Assembly: GCA_024516155.1 (NCBI GenBank)
Contig: JAJJXM010000020.1
Coordinates: forward strand, 186,001 to 250,000
Source of the DNA: Pyronema omphalodes
Lineage: Eukaryota > Ascomycota > Pezizomycetes > Pezizales > Pyronemataceae
Reading direction: 5' to 3'
Length of the DNA stretch: 64,000 nt
Shown here piece after piece: positions 25,548 to 36,048 of the stretch. The translations under genes were made by a program, and so were the position numbers. The stretch's first letter is position 1; each line of letters begins with the position of its first letter. The notes under the pieces were generated by a model. That model ran no database searches. It had not been told where the DNA came from and worked only from the letters and a program-made list of their open reading frames with translations.

Positions 25548-28500
25548 TTATTCTTCCTCAGACGCATCTGGATCCTCTGTCGTATAGCGGCGTCGTCTGT
25601 ATTCAAGGGAATCATACCCTACCGGATAGCCAACCTGTTGTGAGCCGGAGTCAGTTCCAGAAGGTAGTTCTGTTGCAGTAGGAGAGTCCTTTCCAGAAGG
25701 TGAGGCCTGTACAGAAGGGGGGTCTTCTCCAAAAAGCGAGTCATCTGTAGAAATGGAATCCATTTCAGAGGGAGGCTCTATTCCAGAGGGGGATTCTCTT
25801 CTAGGAGGAGGTCCCATTGCGGTTCCAGAGGGGGCTTCCTGCTCAGAAGAGGTGTCATTCTCAGAAGGGGAGTCCTGCTCAGAGGAGGAGGAGGAAGAGG
25901 AGGATTCCTCTTCAGAAGAGGAGGAGGATAATGCCTGTTCAGGGTAGGAGGAGGATTCCTGTTCAGGGTAGGAGGAGGATTCCTCTTCAGAAGAGGAGGA
26001 GGAGGATTCCTGTTCAGGGTAGGAGGAGGATTCCTCTTCAGAGGAGGAGGAGGAAGAGTCCTGTTCAGAGGATGAAGAGGAGTCCTGTTCAGAAGCTGGG
26101 GATTCCTGCCCAGAAGAGGAGTCCTGTTCAGAAGGCGCGTCTTGTCCAGAGTAATATTCCTTTTCGGGAGACGTGATCCGCTGCAGCGTAAACTCCCAAT
26201 GTCTCTTTGGATCACCGCTCAAAGGCTTTTTAATCTCTGTGACCTCGAATAATCCACAGTACATATAACCTCGCACTGGTGCCCATTCTGTATCATTGCA
26301 CCCTTCTCCACGAATGATTCTGATAGGATTTTCAGTAGCAAAGTTCCGTATCAGTTGCTGAGCCCTGACCTCTGCTAAAGCCGAATCACTGATCCATTCG
26401 TAATGCTTGATAGAGTCACCATCATCCACATTTTTCTCCTTGTAGAATCTGTCGTTGTGTGTATATGCGATAGAGAAAACACCACCCTTCAGATTGCCAC
26501 AAACATGACCTTGAGCTAAGTCATGCGCACCTTGCTGTCGCATTTTAGCTGCGCTGAGCCAAGTTTCGCCGACTGTTAGGCCATTGCTACCATATACTTC
26601 CGAAGGTATTTCGTCTCCGGTAAAATCTGGTTCCTCTAGGAGATCTTCGGCCCAAGGGCCCTCTGAATTCCACTTTGCATTTAAAGCCATGATATCAGTC
26701 GGCTCTTTTATGGAGGTTGTTGGCCTCTTGTCCCCCTCTATAGAGGAATCAGCATCCTCGTCCGAAGTTGAATCCACGTCCTCAACCCAGTAGGGAGGCT
26801 GCTTTCCCGAAGTCGAAGGTCGAGCAGAAGAAATTTCGTCTTCTTCATTGGTGACGGCGTTTTGACCAGCAGGCTTTTTCCTGGACGTCGTGGGTCGAGC
26901 GGAAGACATTTCTTCTTCATCATCATCTTCTTCATCAGTGTCAGCCCGTTGATGATTTCTCGAAGCCGTAGGGTGAGCAGAGGCCGTTTCATCTGCCTTG
27001 TAAGCGGGAGCCTTTTCAAGCTGTCTCGACGTCATGGGTGGAGCAGAGGTCGTCTCATCCTCTTTGTTAAGAACAGGCTGTGAGCTGACTGGCTTTTTCC
27101 GCGACGTTGTGGGTCGAGTAGAGGTCGTTTCATCTGCCTTGTAAGCGGGAGCCTTTTCACGCTGTCTCGCCGTCATGGGTGGAGCAGAGGTTATCTCATC
27201 CTCGTCGTTAGTAACAGGCTTTGAACCGACTGGCTTTTTCCTGGACGTCGTGGGTCGAGCGGAAGACGTTTCATCCTCCTCGTCAGTGTCAACCCGTTGA
27301 CGCTTTCTTGACGTCGTAGACTGAGCAGAGATCATTTCATCTGCCTTGTAAGCAGGAGCCTTTTCACGCTGTCTCGACGTCATTGGTCGATGAGATGGTA
27401 TTTCATCCTCCTCCTCAGTAACAGCCTTTTGACCGGCTGGCTTTTTCCTGGACTCTGTAGGTCGCGCAGAGGAACGTTCTTCTTCCTCGTTATCAACAGC
27501 CTTATGGCCAGCTGGCTTTTTCCTCGACGTTGTGGGCCGAGTAGAGGACATCTCATCTGTCTCGTAGGTGGCAGTCTTTTCACGTTGCCTTGACGTTGTA
27601 GACTGAGCAGAAGTCATGTCATCCGCCTTGTAAGCGGGGGCCTTTTCACGCTGTCTCGACGTCATGGGTCGAACAGAGGTCATCTCATCCTCCTCGTTAG
27701 TAACAGCTTTTTGGCTGGCTGGTTGTTTCCTGGAAGTCTTGGGTCGATTAGATGGTATATCTTCCTCCTCCTCGGTAAAAGCCTTCTGACCGACTGATTT
27801 TTTCCTCAAAGTTGTGGGTCGAGGAGGGGGAATATCGTCTCCCTCATTAGTCACTGTCTTTAGAACAGCTGGCTTTTTTCTCGATGCGGTGGGTCGAGTA
27901 GAAGACGTTTCATCTCTCTCGTCTACAACAGCCCTTTGACCAGCCGGCTGTTTTCTCGAAGTTGTGGGCCGGGTGGAGGGCAATTCATCCTCATCGTCAG
28001 AAGCGATTCGTTGACGCCTCCTAGATGTTGTTGTAGGTCGAGAAGAAGACGCTTCATCTCTCTCGTCTACAACAGCCCTTTGACCAGCCGGCTGTTTTCT
28101 CGAAGTTGTGGGCCGGGTGGAGGGCATTTCATCCTCATCGTCAGAAGCGATTCGTTGACGCCTCCTAGATGTTGTTGTAGGTCGAGAAGAAGACGCTTCA
28201 TCTCTCTCGTCTACAACAGCCCGTTGACCAGCCGGCTGTTTTCTCGAAGTTGTGGGCCGAGTAGAGGGCATTTCATCTTCGTCGTCAGTGTCAACCCGTT
28301 GACGCCTTCTCGATGTTGTAGGTCGGGTAGAAGACGCTTCATCCCTGTAGTCTGTGGGCTTATAACCAGCTGGTTGTTTCCTGGACGTCGTAGGTCGAGC
28401 TGGTAACATCTCGTCCTCATCATCACTAAGAGCTCTTTGACCAACTGACTTTTTCCTCGACGTTATGGGTCGAGAAGAAGATGCCTCATCTCTCTCGTTA

Positions 28501-29651
28501 GTAGCAGACTTTTGGCGCTTTCTTAAAGTTGTGGGTTCATCATCGTATTCGACTGTTTCCAGGGCTCGCTTTTTATGTTGAGTGTGGGCAGTAGTTGGTC
28601 TTTCATTAGACATCGTTGGTCGAGCAGATTTGCTTGATTGATTCATAGAGTCCTTGATTGTGGAAGTTATGTTTGTGAGATCGTTAGTATTTTTTTCAAT
28701 AATCGGACGACGGTCCCGAGTATGATCACTAGCTTTCATAAGGCCCTCCTTTCCGATGTTCTTCAACTTGTCATTCGTGCTCATTCTTCTCTCAGACGGT
28801 CCTGGCTGTGAAGATTCCATACTTGGATATGATTTGCCCTGGGAAGTAGTATTGCTGCTCATTTTCGAACGTTTGGAGAGGTTGGCTTCAAGTTCAGACA
28901 CAGAATTGGCCTTTCGCTTCCTTTCAGCCCCTCCTGCTTCTGGTTTCTCTGTAGAATCCCGTCCACTGGTGGACCCCCCGACACTCTTGAGCGGCACCAC
29001 CTTCCTGCTCGATGATGACATCTCTCCAGCGTCCGTTTTCCCCTTTGAAATCAAACTTCTCCCAGATCTCTCATCCAATAGGGCCTTAATCGTTTTATGG
29101 ATCACAGGAGCGGTGGTTTTGTTGCTTGTAGAATATTTCGACTTGGAGGTATCCTCCTTCGATTGTGATTTGTGCTGGATGGCAGTTTTACTGCTTTCAG
29201 GCTGTTTCGATTTCAAAGTTTCCTCTTTGGATTTCGATTTTTCCTGTGTAGTGCTTGATTGACCTTTAGATGAAGGCCCAGCAGTTGGTTCCTGTACGGC
29301 CTGTTTCTTCTTCTTTCCACCTATCATCCCTTCATCAAGCCATACCTGCCATACTCTTCTCGCGGCTTCTTGACTATTCTTGGTCCACTCTTTGTGGCTG
29401 TCATCTGCAGTGAGTGGCTGGACTAATCGGACGATGTTGACACTCTCAAAAACCGGAAGACTTTCATCACCGTATCTGTTGTACTCGTACACGGCGAGTT
29501 TTTTGAGGATGTCAGTGAGTTTTCTCTTGTTGGCCGAAGGTCTAGGTCTGGTTTCGTCTTCGACGATTTTCTCGATATCGTTACGATCCTTTCTAAGTTT
29601 GCTTAGAAATTCACGAGCTCTCTGGCTAAAGGGTTTCTCTCTGGACGACAT
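25548..29651 (-). CDS. SRA/YDG-domain protein with long repetitive linker
   Basis: An intronless 1367-aa protein; the ATG at 29651 is chosen because the upstream extension starts only at TTG. Residues about 1-110 are a charged, probably helical module (SQRAREFLSKLRKDRNDIEK ... ARRVWQVWLDEG) that I do not recognise. Residues about 115-980 are low complexity, rich in Arg, Ser, Thr, Asp and Glu, with some 25 copies of a (R/S)xTTSRK core. Residues about 1007-1167 match the SRA/YDG fold, which in UHRF1, plant SUVH and bacterial relatives flips out and reads 5-methyl- or hydroxymethylcytosine. Visible marks are GLTVGETW, a GAHDLAQGHVCGN loop, GGVFSIAY, DDGD, PIRIIRGEG and YCG in place of YDG. The last about 200 residues are Ser/Glu-rich, likely phosphorylated. 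No catalytic (SET, RING or nuclease) domain is present, so it is probably a chromatin reader or scaffold. The domain is divergent; function is inferred. Confidence 0.75.
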   Translation of the reverse strand: MSSREKPFSQRAREFLSKLRKDRNDIEKIVEDETRPRPSANKRKLTDILKKLAVYEYNRYGDESLPVFESVNIVRLVQPLTADDSHKEWTKNSQEAARRVWQVWLDEGMIGGKKKKQAVQEPTAGPSSKGQSSTTQEKSKSKEETLKSKQPESSKTAIQHKSQSKEDTSKSKYSTSNKTTAPVIHKTIKALLDERSGRSLISKGKTDAGEMSSSSRKVVPLKSVGGSTSGRDSTEKPEAGGAERKRKANSVSELEANLSKRSKMSSNTTSQGKSYPSMESSQPGPSERRMSTNDKLKNIGKEGLMKASDHTRDRRPIIEKNTNDLTNITSTIKDSMNQSSKSARPTMSNERPTTAHTQHKKRALETVEYDDEPTTLRKRQKSATNERDEASSSRPITSRKKSVGQRALSDDEDEMLPARPTTSRKQPAGYKPTDYRDEASSTRPTTSRRRQRVDTDDEDEMPSTRPTTSRKQPAGQRAVVDERDEASSSRPTTTSRRRQRIASDDEDEMPSTRPTTSRKQPAGQRAVVDERDEASSSRPTTTSRRRQRIASDDEDELPSTRPTTSRKQPAGQRAVVDERDETSSTRPTASRKKPAVLKTVTNEGDDIPPPRPTTLRKKSVGQKAFTEEEEDIPSNRPKTSRKQPASQKAVTNEEDEMTSVRPMTSRQREKAPAYKADDMTSAQSTTSRQREKTATYETDEMSSTRPTTSRKKPAGHKAVDNEEEERSSARPTESRKKPAGQKAVTEEEDEIPSHRPMTSRQREKAPAYKADEMISAQSTTSRKRQRVDTDEEDETSSARPTTSRKKPVGSKPVTNDEDEITSAPPMTARQREKAPAYKADETTSTRPTTSRKKPVSSQPVLNKEDETTSAPPMTSRQLEKAPAYKADETASAHPTASRNHQRADTDEEDDDEEEMSSARPTTSRKKPAGQNAVTNEEDEISSARPSTSGKQPPYWVEDVDSTSDEDADSSIEGDKRPTTSIKEPTDIMALNAKWNSEGPWAEDLLEEPDFTGDEIPSEVYGSNGLTVGETWLSAAKMRQQGAHDLAQGHVCGNLKGGVFSIAYTHNDRFYKEKNVDDGDSIKHYEWISDSALAEVRAQQLIRNFATENPIRIIRGEGCNDTEWAPVRGYMYCGLFEVTEIKKPLSGDPKRHWEFTLQRITSPEKEYYSGQDAPSEQDSSSGQESPASEQDSSSSSEQDSSSSSSEEESSSYPEQESSSSSSEEESSSYPEQESSSYPEQALSSSSSEEESSSSSSSSEQDSPSENDTSSEQEAPSGTAMGPPPRRESPSGIEPPSEMDSISTDDSLFGEDPPSVQASPSGKDSPTATELPSGTDSGSQQVGYPVGYDSLEYRRRRYTTEDPDASEEE
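27921..28250 (-). repeat. 144-bp (48-aa) near-perfect tandem repeat in the SRA gene
   Basis: The same sequence recurs at 27921, 28065 and 28209, so the period is 144 bp, or 48 codons, and the frame is kept. The first two units are almost identical at the DNA level, differing at a few positions only (for example a Leu/Met change), which points to recent tandem duplication. Each unit carries an acidic DDEDE patch and a basic SRRRQR patch. Flanking units on both sides are more diverged. Confidence 0.88.
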
Positions 29652-31234
29652 GACGGGAAATGTAGTAGTTATTGAGACCAAGCTTTGGTGAAATTAGGTT
29701 CTAGGCGCAGCTGAACACCAGAGTTTTGGTTAGAATGGCATTTTACGCGAGATATGGATATAGAACGAGATAATTGAACTTACAAAGAAGCGCAGTGGTT
29801 GATGATTTGATGGCAGTAGTTTAAACTTCGACGGATTGATGACTGCAGGTTGAAGAAGCGGTGTTATAAGCGGAGTCTCGTCGAGGTTGTCAACTTGAAT
29901 CAGCTTTTTGGTTTGTTATCAAGTAGAGTCAGGATGAACGCGTTGGAAGAAGATGGCTGTTTTGTAGCAGGAAATTGCCCTCGAGGGTTCATTTCGAACC
30001 TTTTGAGCTTCATTCACAACCAATCTCTAATACGGGTTTCTGTATCCAGGTTATTATATTCAAAAGAATAAACTTACCATGTGTCTAACGTCCCACCAAA
30101 GTTCTATGTCCATTGTCAGAAACTGATTCACATGTTCTTTATTGTGTATCTTTAAGCAAAGAACAATAAAGTATTTCCCTCCAGATAATGAAAAATCAAT
30201 TAAGTTTCTGCCGCCAAATTTCCGCTTTACTCTAATGCGGAGCAGAATCATGGTAAGAAACAATTTCAGTAATACGCCCAACTCGTTATAACTTTATATC
30301 CATTTGCAGCAGCAATAGAACATCAATTCTAGGATGCTTAGCTAGCTAAAACGCAGCAACAGTATTATATCTGCAGATGATCCAGTCGTTGAATTCCAAA
30401 CTCGAAAGGCACATATTGATAAGCGCATAAGCGTAAAGTCCAGCGCAATTCTTATTATTCTGCCCTTCTCCTCCTTTGCACACTTCGTCTCTGTCCATAA
30501 CTCCGCAAAATATTCATTGTCGTTCATCTGAATCAGGGCTTAAGCCTACCAGTAACTCTCTAGCCTGCCGTTACGGGAAGTAGTTAGGTTGCATATGCAT
30601 CGCGGTTACACGACCATGAAGGACGCGTAATCAGCGACCATTTTTGATAACAACTGATGTTGAAATAAGCTTTCTGGTGCCAGACGAGAAATTAAATTGC
30701 ATTTGAACACCCGTCGGACTGCTGCCTTGCGCTTACGCCTAGGATTGAAGAAGATTCCTCTAGCTTCCTTACAGCAGACAAGATGATCGTTACGTAACAG
30801 CATGGGCCTTTTACATCGAAGCATGATCACGAGTAGAATCATCTGATAAAAAGATAGGCAGCAGAGTAACAAATCAATAAAGAATTGGGTTATACGAGAA
30901 TCAGTTTGAGCAGTAGCGAAGGGTTAGGGCCACCCATTCTTCCTCAACAGGAGAAGTCAAGCTCTGTAATTAGGGCGCAAAATATTTCCATTCGCATCGC
31001 CGACCGCACCGGCAATTACTTTATCATTATTGGGAAAAAACCACACCTCAACTTGCAAATACTGAAAATCCCGAATGAAGCATATTTATGACAGCATCCT
31101 CCATAGCACCATTACACAACTTCCCTTTGATTTTTTCAGCAGCACTGTAAAATATAGCAGTTACACAAGAAACAAAAACGTCACATCATACAATTTCCTT
31201 AGCCACTACCCTCCTTAGCAATGTCTTGTTTCTT
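29652..31234. other. Gene-free interval, 1.6 kb
   Basis: This lies upstream of the SRA gene and downstream of the U2AF gene, both on the minus strand. No recognisable ORF is present. The first part should hold the SRA promoter and 5' UTR. Confidence 0.55.
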
Positions 31235-33518
31235 CTAAAATGCACCGACTTCGTAGTTTTCCTATGATGGTTTTAGCTGTTTGTCACAAAACAAAGAAGC
31301 GTGCCTTCGACCGGCATTTGGTAAGCTAGACAAGGAACGTACCTCTGAGAAGTAAGTGCAAACAACTGTTCGGTCAGCAAACTTACGTCCGGCAAGACCC
31401 TTTAGTGCTTCCTTTGAAGACTCAAGGGATTCAAAACGAACAAAGATCTATAAGGCCTTGTTAGGGAACCAAAACAAAATTAAGGTGAAGTATGGTGTTT
31501 ACCTTTCCGACACCAGCAGTTTGCCTAGAGCCACCACTGGGACGGGGAACCTTGAGGTCAATAAGTTTACCAAACTTTTGACACTCCTCGTGAATATCTT
31601 CACAAATTTCTGCCGAAGAGTTAGTACAATGTCTTTTTGTTACCAACGCAAGTAATTACCTTCGTATTCATCGTTATCCATAAGCTCCTCGGGGGTAACC
31701 ATGTTAAGCAACTGAAGAACACGGCTGGGCTCCAAGTCGGCACTGGTGGTACCTGCCATCATAGCCATAGCGTTCACACCCATTTCAACACCGGCAGCCT
31801 GCTTCATTCCTATGGATGCACGCTGAACTTTAAGGGTACTGTCTCCAAGCTCCATGTTATTCAGTCCTTCAACAGCAATGTCGGTAGCCGCGGGGTCCAA
31901 GTATTCGCAGAAGGCAATTCCCTACACCATGTAAAACATTCGAGTTGCTTGGTTAATAACTGTACAATCCTATCAAGTATAGATACCTTTGACTTTAAAC
32001 GGTGTATTAATGGTGGAGTTATTATTCTTGTGTTAGGGAAGGGGTAAGTCAAAGGTATTCAAAGTTAGTATCAGCGGGAATGGTACCTTGGAAATATCAT
32101 CTGTGGTATCCTTGACCAAAACAAATGCCTTTAGCTCTCCAAACGACTTGAGTAACTCAATCACCTGTTCATCCTGAAGATAATCCGGGATTCTAGATAC
32201 TAGAATCTTGTTCGGTGAGTCGGGAACTGTGCTACTGATCTGGCCGGGTTCGGTCTCTGCTGCTGGGTCCTCGACGACGAGAGGAACGATGTAGTCCTTC
32301 GGTCTTCTGATATCCAAGTTGCTGCCGCCGAACTCGATACCGGAGAAAGCTAAACAAACTGTTGCGTCACTAGTGTTCTTAAACTCAATCAATCCAAGAG
32401 ACTTGTCTCCGTTAAGTTGTGTTGAGGTTACGGGCTCGGGGCCTGAAATGACGTTAAGAGGTGCAAGAAGTCTGTTGAAAAACTGAGTAAGAGTGTCTTC
32501 GTCAGTTCCCTGGGGAACTCCGTTAATAAGAAGACGCTTCGCCTGGCGAGAGTTGGTCGGTTTAAGGGCGGATGCGGTAGCGACGCTGTTGGGCTGTGTC
32601 ATGAACGCGTGAAGCCTAGTCGGATCCATAGGAGCTTGTCTCGGTGCACCAGGGAGTGGGAACATGCCTTGTGAAGTTAGTTATAAGCTTCTCTCAAATT
32701 ACAATATCCAGACATACCTGACAGCTTCGCTTGCTCAGAAGTAACATTCTCATAGCCCTGGGGCTTGATATCCCACATAGTCATACGTCTCTTACGCTCA
32801 GTGATAGGTGCTACATCGGTCAAATCGGGAGTAGGTTCCTTTCGCTTTGGCGGCGGGGTAGCAGAGCGTCTCGCGGCGCGGTTGGCAGCAAAGGGATCCT
32901 GACGAGCTTGCCTTGACTCCTCGTGTCTGGAGCTACGCTCACCACCACCCCTTCTATCACCTCCGCGTCTGCGGTCCCGATCTCCACCTCGTTCACGCTC
33001 GTACTCTCTGTCGCGACCTGCTCCTGCGTAACGGTCCTCCCGGTCTCTGTATCTGTCACGGTCTGCACCTCCCTCATAGTAGTCATCCCGGCGAGATCGG
33101 CGGTGGCCGCCTGGAGATCGTGACCGTTCCCTACGACGGTCACCATGCTCACGGTCACCACCACGGCGTTCGTGGTGCTCTCCTCGGTCGGCTCTGTCCG
33201 CACCTCTGTCTGCTCTGTCTGCACCTCTGTCTGCTCTGTCGGCTCTGTCGGCTCCCCTATCTGTGCCTCTGTCGGTTCTGTCTCCTCTATCTCCTCTGTC
33301 TCTGTCCCTGCGACGATCAGATGACTAAACTTAGGTTAGTCTTTATTGGCGACCCCGGGGTGCTTGAAAAAAACATACGTGGTAATCACGGGTCGAAGAT
33401 GAATGGTGTCCTCCTCCGTATCTGTCTGTAAAGCATAGCACAATTAGAATTAATCTTGGAATAGTCATTGAATGTTTAACATACCTCCACCTCTGGACGA
33501 ATAGCTGTCACCGTTCAT
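31235..33518 (-). CDS. U2AF2: Splicing factor U2AF large subunit
   Basis: U2AF65 binds the polypyrimidine tract at 3' splice sites and recruits U2 snRNP in the nucleus. I read eight exons: 33518-33485, 33425-33379, 33324-32718, 32667-32087, 31921-31660, 31609-31503, 31447-31343 and 31261-31235, giving 589 aa in frame throughout. The introns are 50-165 nt. Order: an N-terminal basic-acidic domain dominated by DRADRG/DRxRD repeats rather than classical RS; a ULM-like segment with the key Trp (MTMWDIKPQGYENV) for the small subunit; KLSGMFPLPG; RRM1 (RLLINGVP, about residues 272-350); RRM2 (ILVSRIPD, about 383-465); and the C-terminal UHM (LQLLNMVTPEEL..DEYEEI) ending in ENYEVGAF. The last exon codes only nine codons including the stop. 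It shares a 383-bp divergent promoter region with COQ5. Family assignment is firm. Confidence 0.95.
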
Positions 33519-33901
33519 ATTGAGTAGCTTTCAAAATTTCTCGGTAGAGCTGACTGGGTCGGTAGCGAACGTCGATTCTATACACGTGAAACGGGTGTTT
33601 GCTTTTTGCGAGCTTTTGGTTGCTCGTGTTGGAGTTGGATGCCGGCCAGGGAGGTTTTGTTAACCTTCTGTCGTTCGTTCGATGGGAGGTTGTGTTATTT
33701 CCGAAAGTCGGGGGCGCGTCCAACTCTGCTCTTCGCTAGAAGGAGGCGCATTGCAACGCGGTTCAACCGACCAATCATTCAACCGGGTAACAGTTGCATC
33801 TGAAGTTCGGCCAGCAGTAAATCCATTTTACCGCATGCGGACTACGACCGACTCAACAGCATTCGAGAGCTGATCGCAATTCCTACCAAATATCCGTCGC
33901 C
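33519..33901. promoter_or_regulatory. Divergent U2AF-COQ5 promoter region
   Basis: The 383 bp between the two start codons must contain both 5' UTRs and core promoters. No TATA box stands out. It contains short ORFs that read across the region but resemble nothing. Shared regulation is possible but not shown. Confidence 0.6.
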
Positions 33902-34917
33902 ATGGCCTCACGATCGCTCTACCGCGCGGCTGCTAACAAGCGCATTCTTTCTGCTGTTCCTCGTTCCGCCCGGTGCTATTCTGCCGCAAAAGGTCCCGCC
34001 GACCAAGCTTCTAGCGGCCCCAAGGTCTCAGAGCCCGCATCTGAGGCTGAAACTCATTTTGGATTTCAGACCGTGAAGGAGTCTCTCAAGGCCAGCAAAG
34101 GTGATTTTACAGCATCATAATGATCAATTGCTTAATTATGCACGAATAATTGTCTCACAAGTCCTTTATAGTCCACGATGTATTCTCCTCCGTTGCCGCT
34201 TCCTACGATACTATGAACGACGTCATGTCCTTCGGAATTCACCGTCTCTGGAAAGACCACTTCGTTCGTTCCCTCGACCCCGGACGCAAGCCCGGCGGAC
34301 AGCCGTTGCAGATTCTTGACGTTGCCGGAGGAACCGGAGATATCGCATTCCGCATGCTCGACAATGCGGCCAAGGTCCACCACGACTTCGAGACCTCGGT
34401 CATTGTCGCGGATATCAATGCAGACATGTTGAGGGAGGGAGAGAAGCGTGCTATTGCTACCGGTTACCTTCCTTCCAACCGTATCTCCTTCCGTGAGGAG
34501 GATGCGGAAACCTTGAACTCTGTTCCTGACAACTCTATCGATCTTTACACCATATCCTTCGGTATCCGTAATGTCACTCGGATAAACGAGGCGCTTAAGA
34601 GCGCATACAGAGTGTTGAAGCCCGGTGGAGTCTTCGCCTGTATGGAGTTTTCCAAGGTGTCTCCCGCACCTTTGGATGCTATTTACCAGCAGTATTCTTT
34701 CTCTGTCATTCCTTTGATGGGTCAGCTTGTTGCCGGTGATCGTGACTCTTACCAGTACTTGGTTGAATCTATCAAGCGCTTCCCCTCTCAGCAGGAGTTT
34801 GCTCAGATGATCCGGGACGCCGGATTCCTTACGGCTGGCCGTGGATACGATGAGTTGACTTTCGGAGTTGCATCCGTCTGGAAGGGAATTAAGCCCTTGG
34901 AGGTCGCTAAGAAATAA
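33902..34917 (+). CDS. COQ5: 2-hexaprenyl-6-methoxy-1,4-benzoquinol C-methyltransferase (COQ5)
   Basis: SAM-dependent C-methyltransferase of ubiquinone synthesis, acting on the matrix face of the mitochondrial inner membrane in the CoQ synthome. Exons 33902-34100 and 34172-34917 give 314 aa; the 71-nt intron (GTGATT donor, TTTATAG acceptor) splits a Val codon and restores the family sequence ESLKASKVHDVF. The N-terminus (MASRSLYRAAANKRIL.. RCYSA) is a typical Arg/Ser/Ala mitochondrial presequence. Family marks are THFGFQTV, the YDTMND-MSFGIHRLWKD block, SAM motif I LDVAGGTGD, the FGIRNVTR block and the LKPGG post-motif. The C-terminus ASVWKGIKP is as in UbiE/COQ5. It converges with the Pet123/mS26-like gene, 273 bp apart. 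Very secure. Confidence 0.97.
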
Positions 34918-35190
34918 ATGAATCCAAAATTTGGGAATATGGGTATAAAAATGGTATTGTTTTATAATGTATGTAGCGCAGAGCATTGAATATCCCGGGG
35001 CGTATGTTTGCCTTTTTGTGTACGATATAGAACTAGTAGGAAGGTAAAAAGTCATGTTACAACGAAAGAACGATAAATCTCACAATAACCCAACCTTCAA
35101 AAAAAACCGTCAAACAAACTTTGAAAATGTGAAAAATCATATTGTACATGTCTAACCCAACTCCCCCACCCAGATACATCAGAACCTCTT

Positions 35191-36048
35191 TTATGCGTTG
35201 TAGAGAGTGTTGAGGTTGATGTAGTTCCGGTCGGCCGGCATTCTTCCTCCAGTCAAAGCTCCACCAACATCCAAAACAACAGATCCGATGTCCTCGGGCT
35301 TTGCGAATCCAGAGCGCTCGTTCTGGGACAACATATCCTTCATGCTTGGTGGCTGGATACGTCCGAGGTAGTCGGGGGTGCTCTCCTTGAACTCGGCCAT
35401 AATTGCGTTGTCGAGCTCCATCTCGGTCAAAATGAACTTGCTGGAGTTGATGTAGAGCTCGTGGATAAGGTGCTGGCGCTCAGCAACCCTTTTCTCCTCC
35501 TTTGCTTTCACCTTCTCGGCCATCTCGGCCAATCTCTCCTGCCTTCTAGGATCGGGCAAGACCTTCTCCTCAATCCTCATAGCACTCAACACACTGGGAA
35601 GAGTCAAGCGCACGTCCTCACGCTCAGCCTTCTCCAATGCAAGATTCCGCTCCTCAGTTCTCTTCTTGAAAACCTCTTTCCTCTTGGTCTCTGTGGTCTC
35701 CTTGCGCTTCTTGAGCTCCTGCAAACCCTCCTTCAAGTTCTGCCGTCTTTTGTTGGCCATGGCAAGGTGCCATTTCTGGAAGGCGTGAACCTCAGGGTTC
35801 TCGGCTGGGACACGAGTTCTGGTTCGCTTGGGAGTAGCAGCGGCGAGCCACTCATCGGATCCCTTGTCGGGCTGGGAAGGCAAGAAGACGGTCTTGGGCG
35901 CCGGAAGTTGTCCCTTGGGAGTGCGTTTCGGTACTGGGTTGGGAAGTTTCACGGTGGGGACCGCAATGAAGGCGGGAGACTCGGGTCCGACAAGACGACG
36001 CGACGTGGTGCTGAAGGCCCGGCGGGCCGTAGGGGCGCGGTGAAGCAT
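35191..36048 (-). CDS. PET123: Mitochondrial small-subunit ribosomal protein, Pet123/mS26 type
   Basis: Intronless, 285 aa. The N-terminus (MLHRAPTARRAFSTTSRRL) is a clear mitochondrial targeting sequence rich in Arg and Ser with a likely cleavage after the SRRL region. The centre, residues about 90-215, is a long, highly charged Lys/Arg/Glu helical stretch. It is followed by HELYINSSKFILTEMELDNAI, a block I associate with the fungal mS26/Pet123 family. The tail ends NYINLNTLYNA. It would be a structural protein of the mitoribosome. The family call rests on this conserved block and overall architecture; a related mitoribosomal protein is the main alternative. It is transcribed divergently from TIM23. 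Confidence 0.75.
   Translation of the reverse strand: MLHRAPTARRAFSTTSRRLVGPESPAFIAVPTVKLPNPVPKRTPKGQLPAPKTVFLPSQPDKGSDEWLAAATPKRTRTRVPAENPEVHAFQKWHLAMANKRRQNLKEGLQELKKRKETTETKRKEVFKKRTEERNLALEKAEREDVRLTLPSVLSAMRIEEKVLPDPRRQERLAEMAEKVKAKEEKRVAERQHLIHELYINSSKFILTEMELDNAIMAEFKESTPDYLGRIQPPSMKDMLSQNERSGFAKPEDIGSVVLDVGGALTGGRMPADRNYINLNTLYNA

Noticed and set aside
34132..35055. 307-codon minus-strand ORF across COQ5
   Set aside because: It is antisense to COQ5 exon 2, low complexity at the start, with no recognisable motif.
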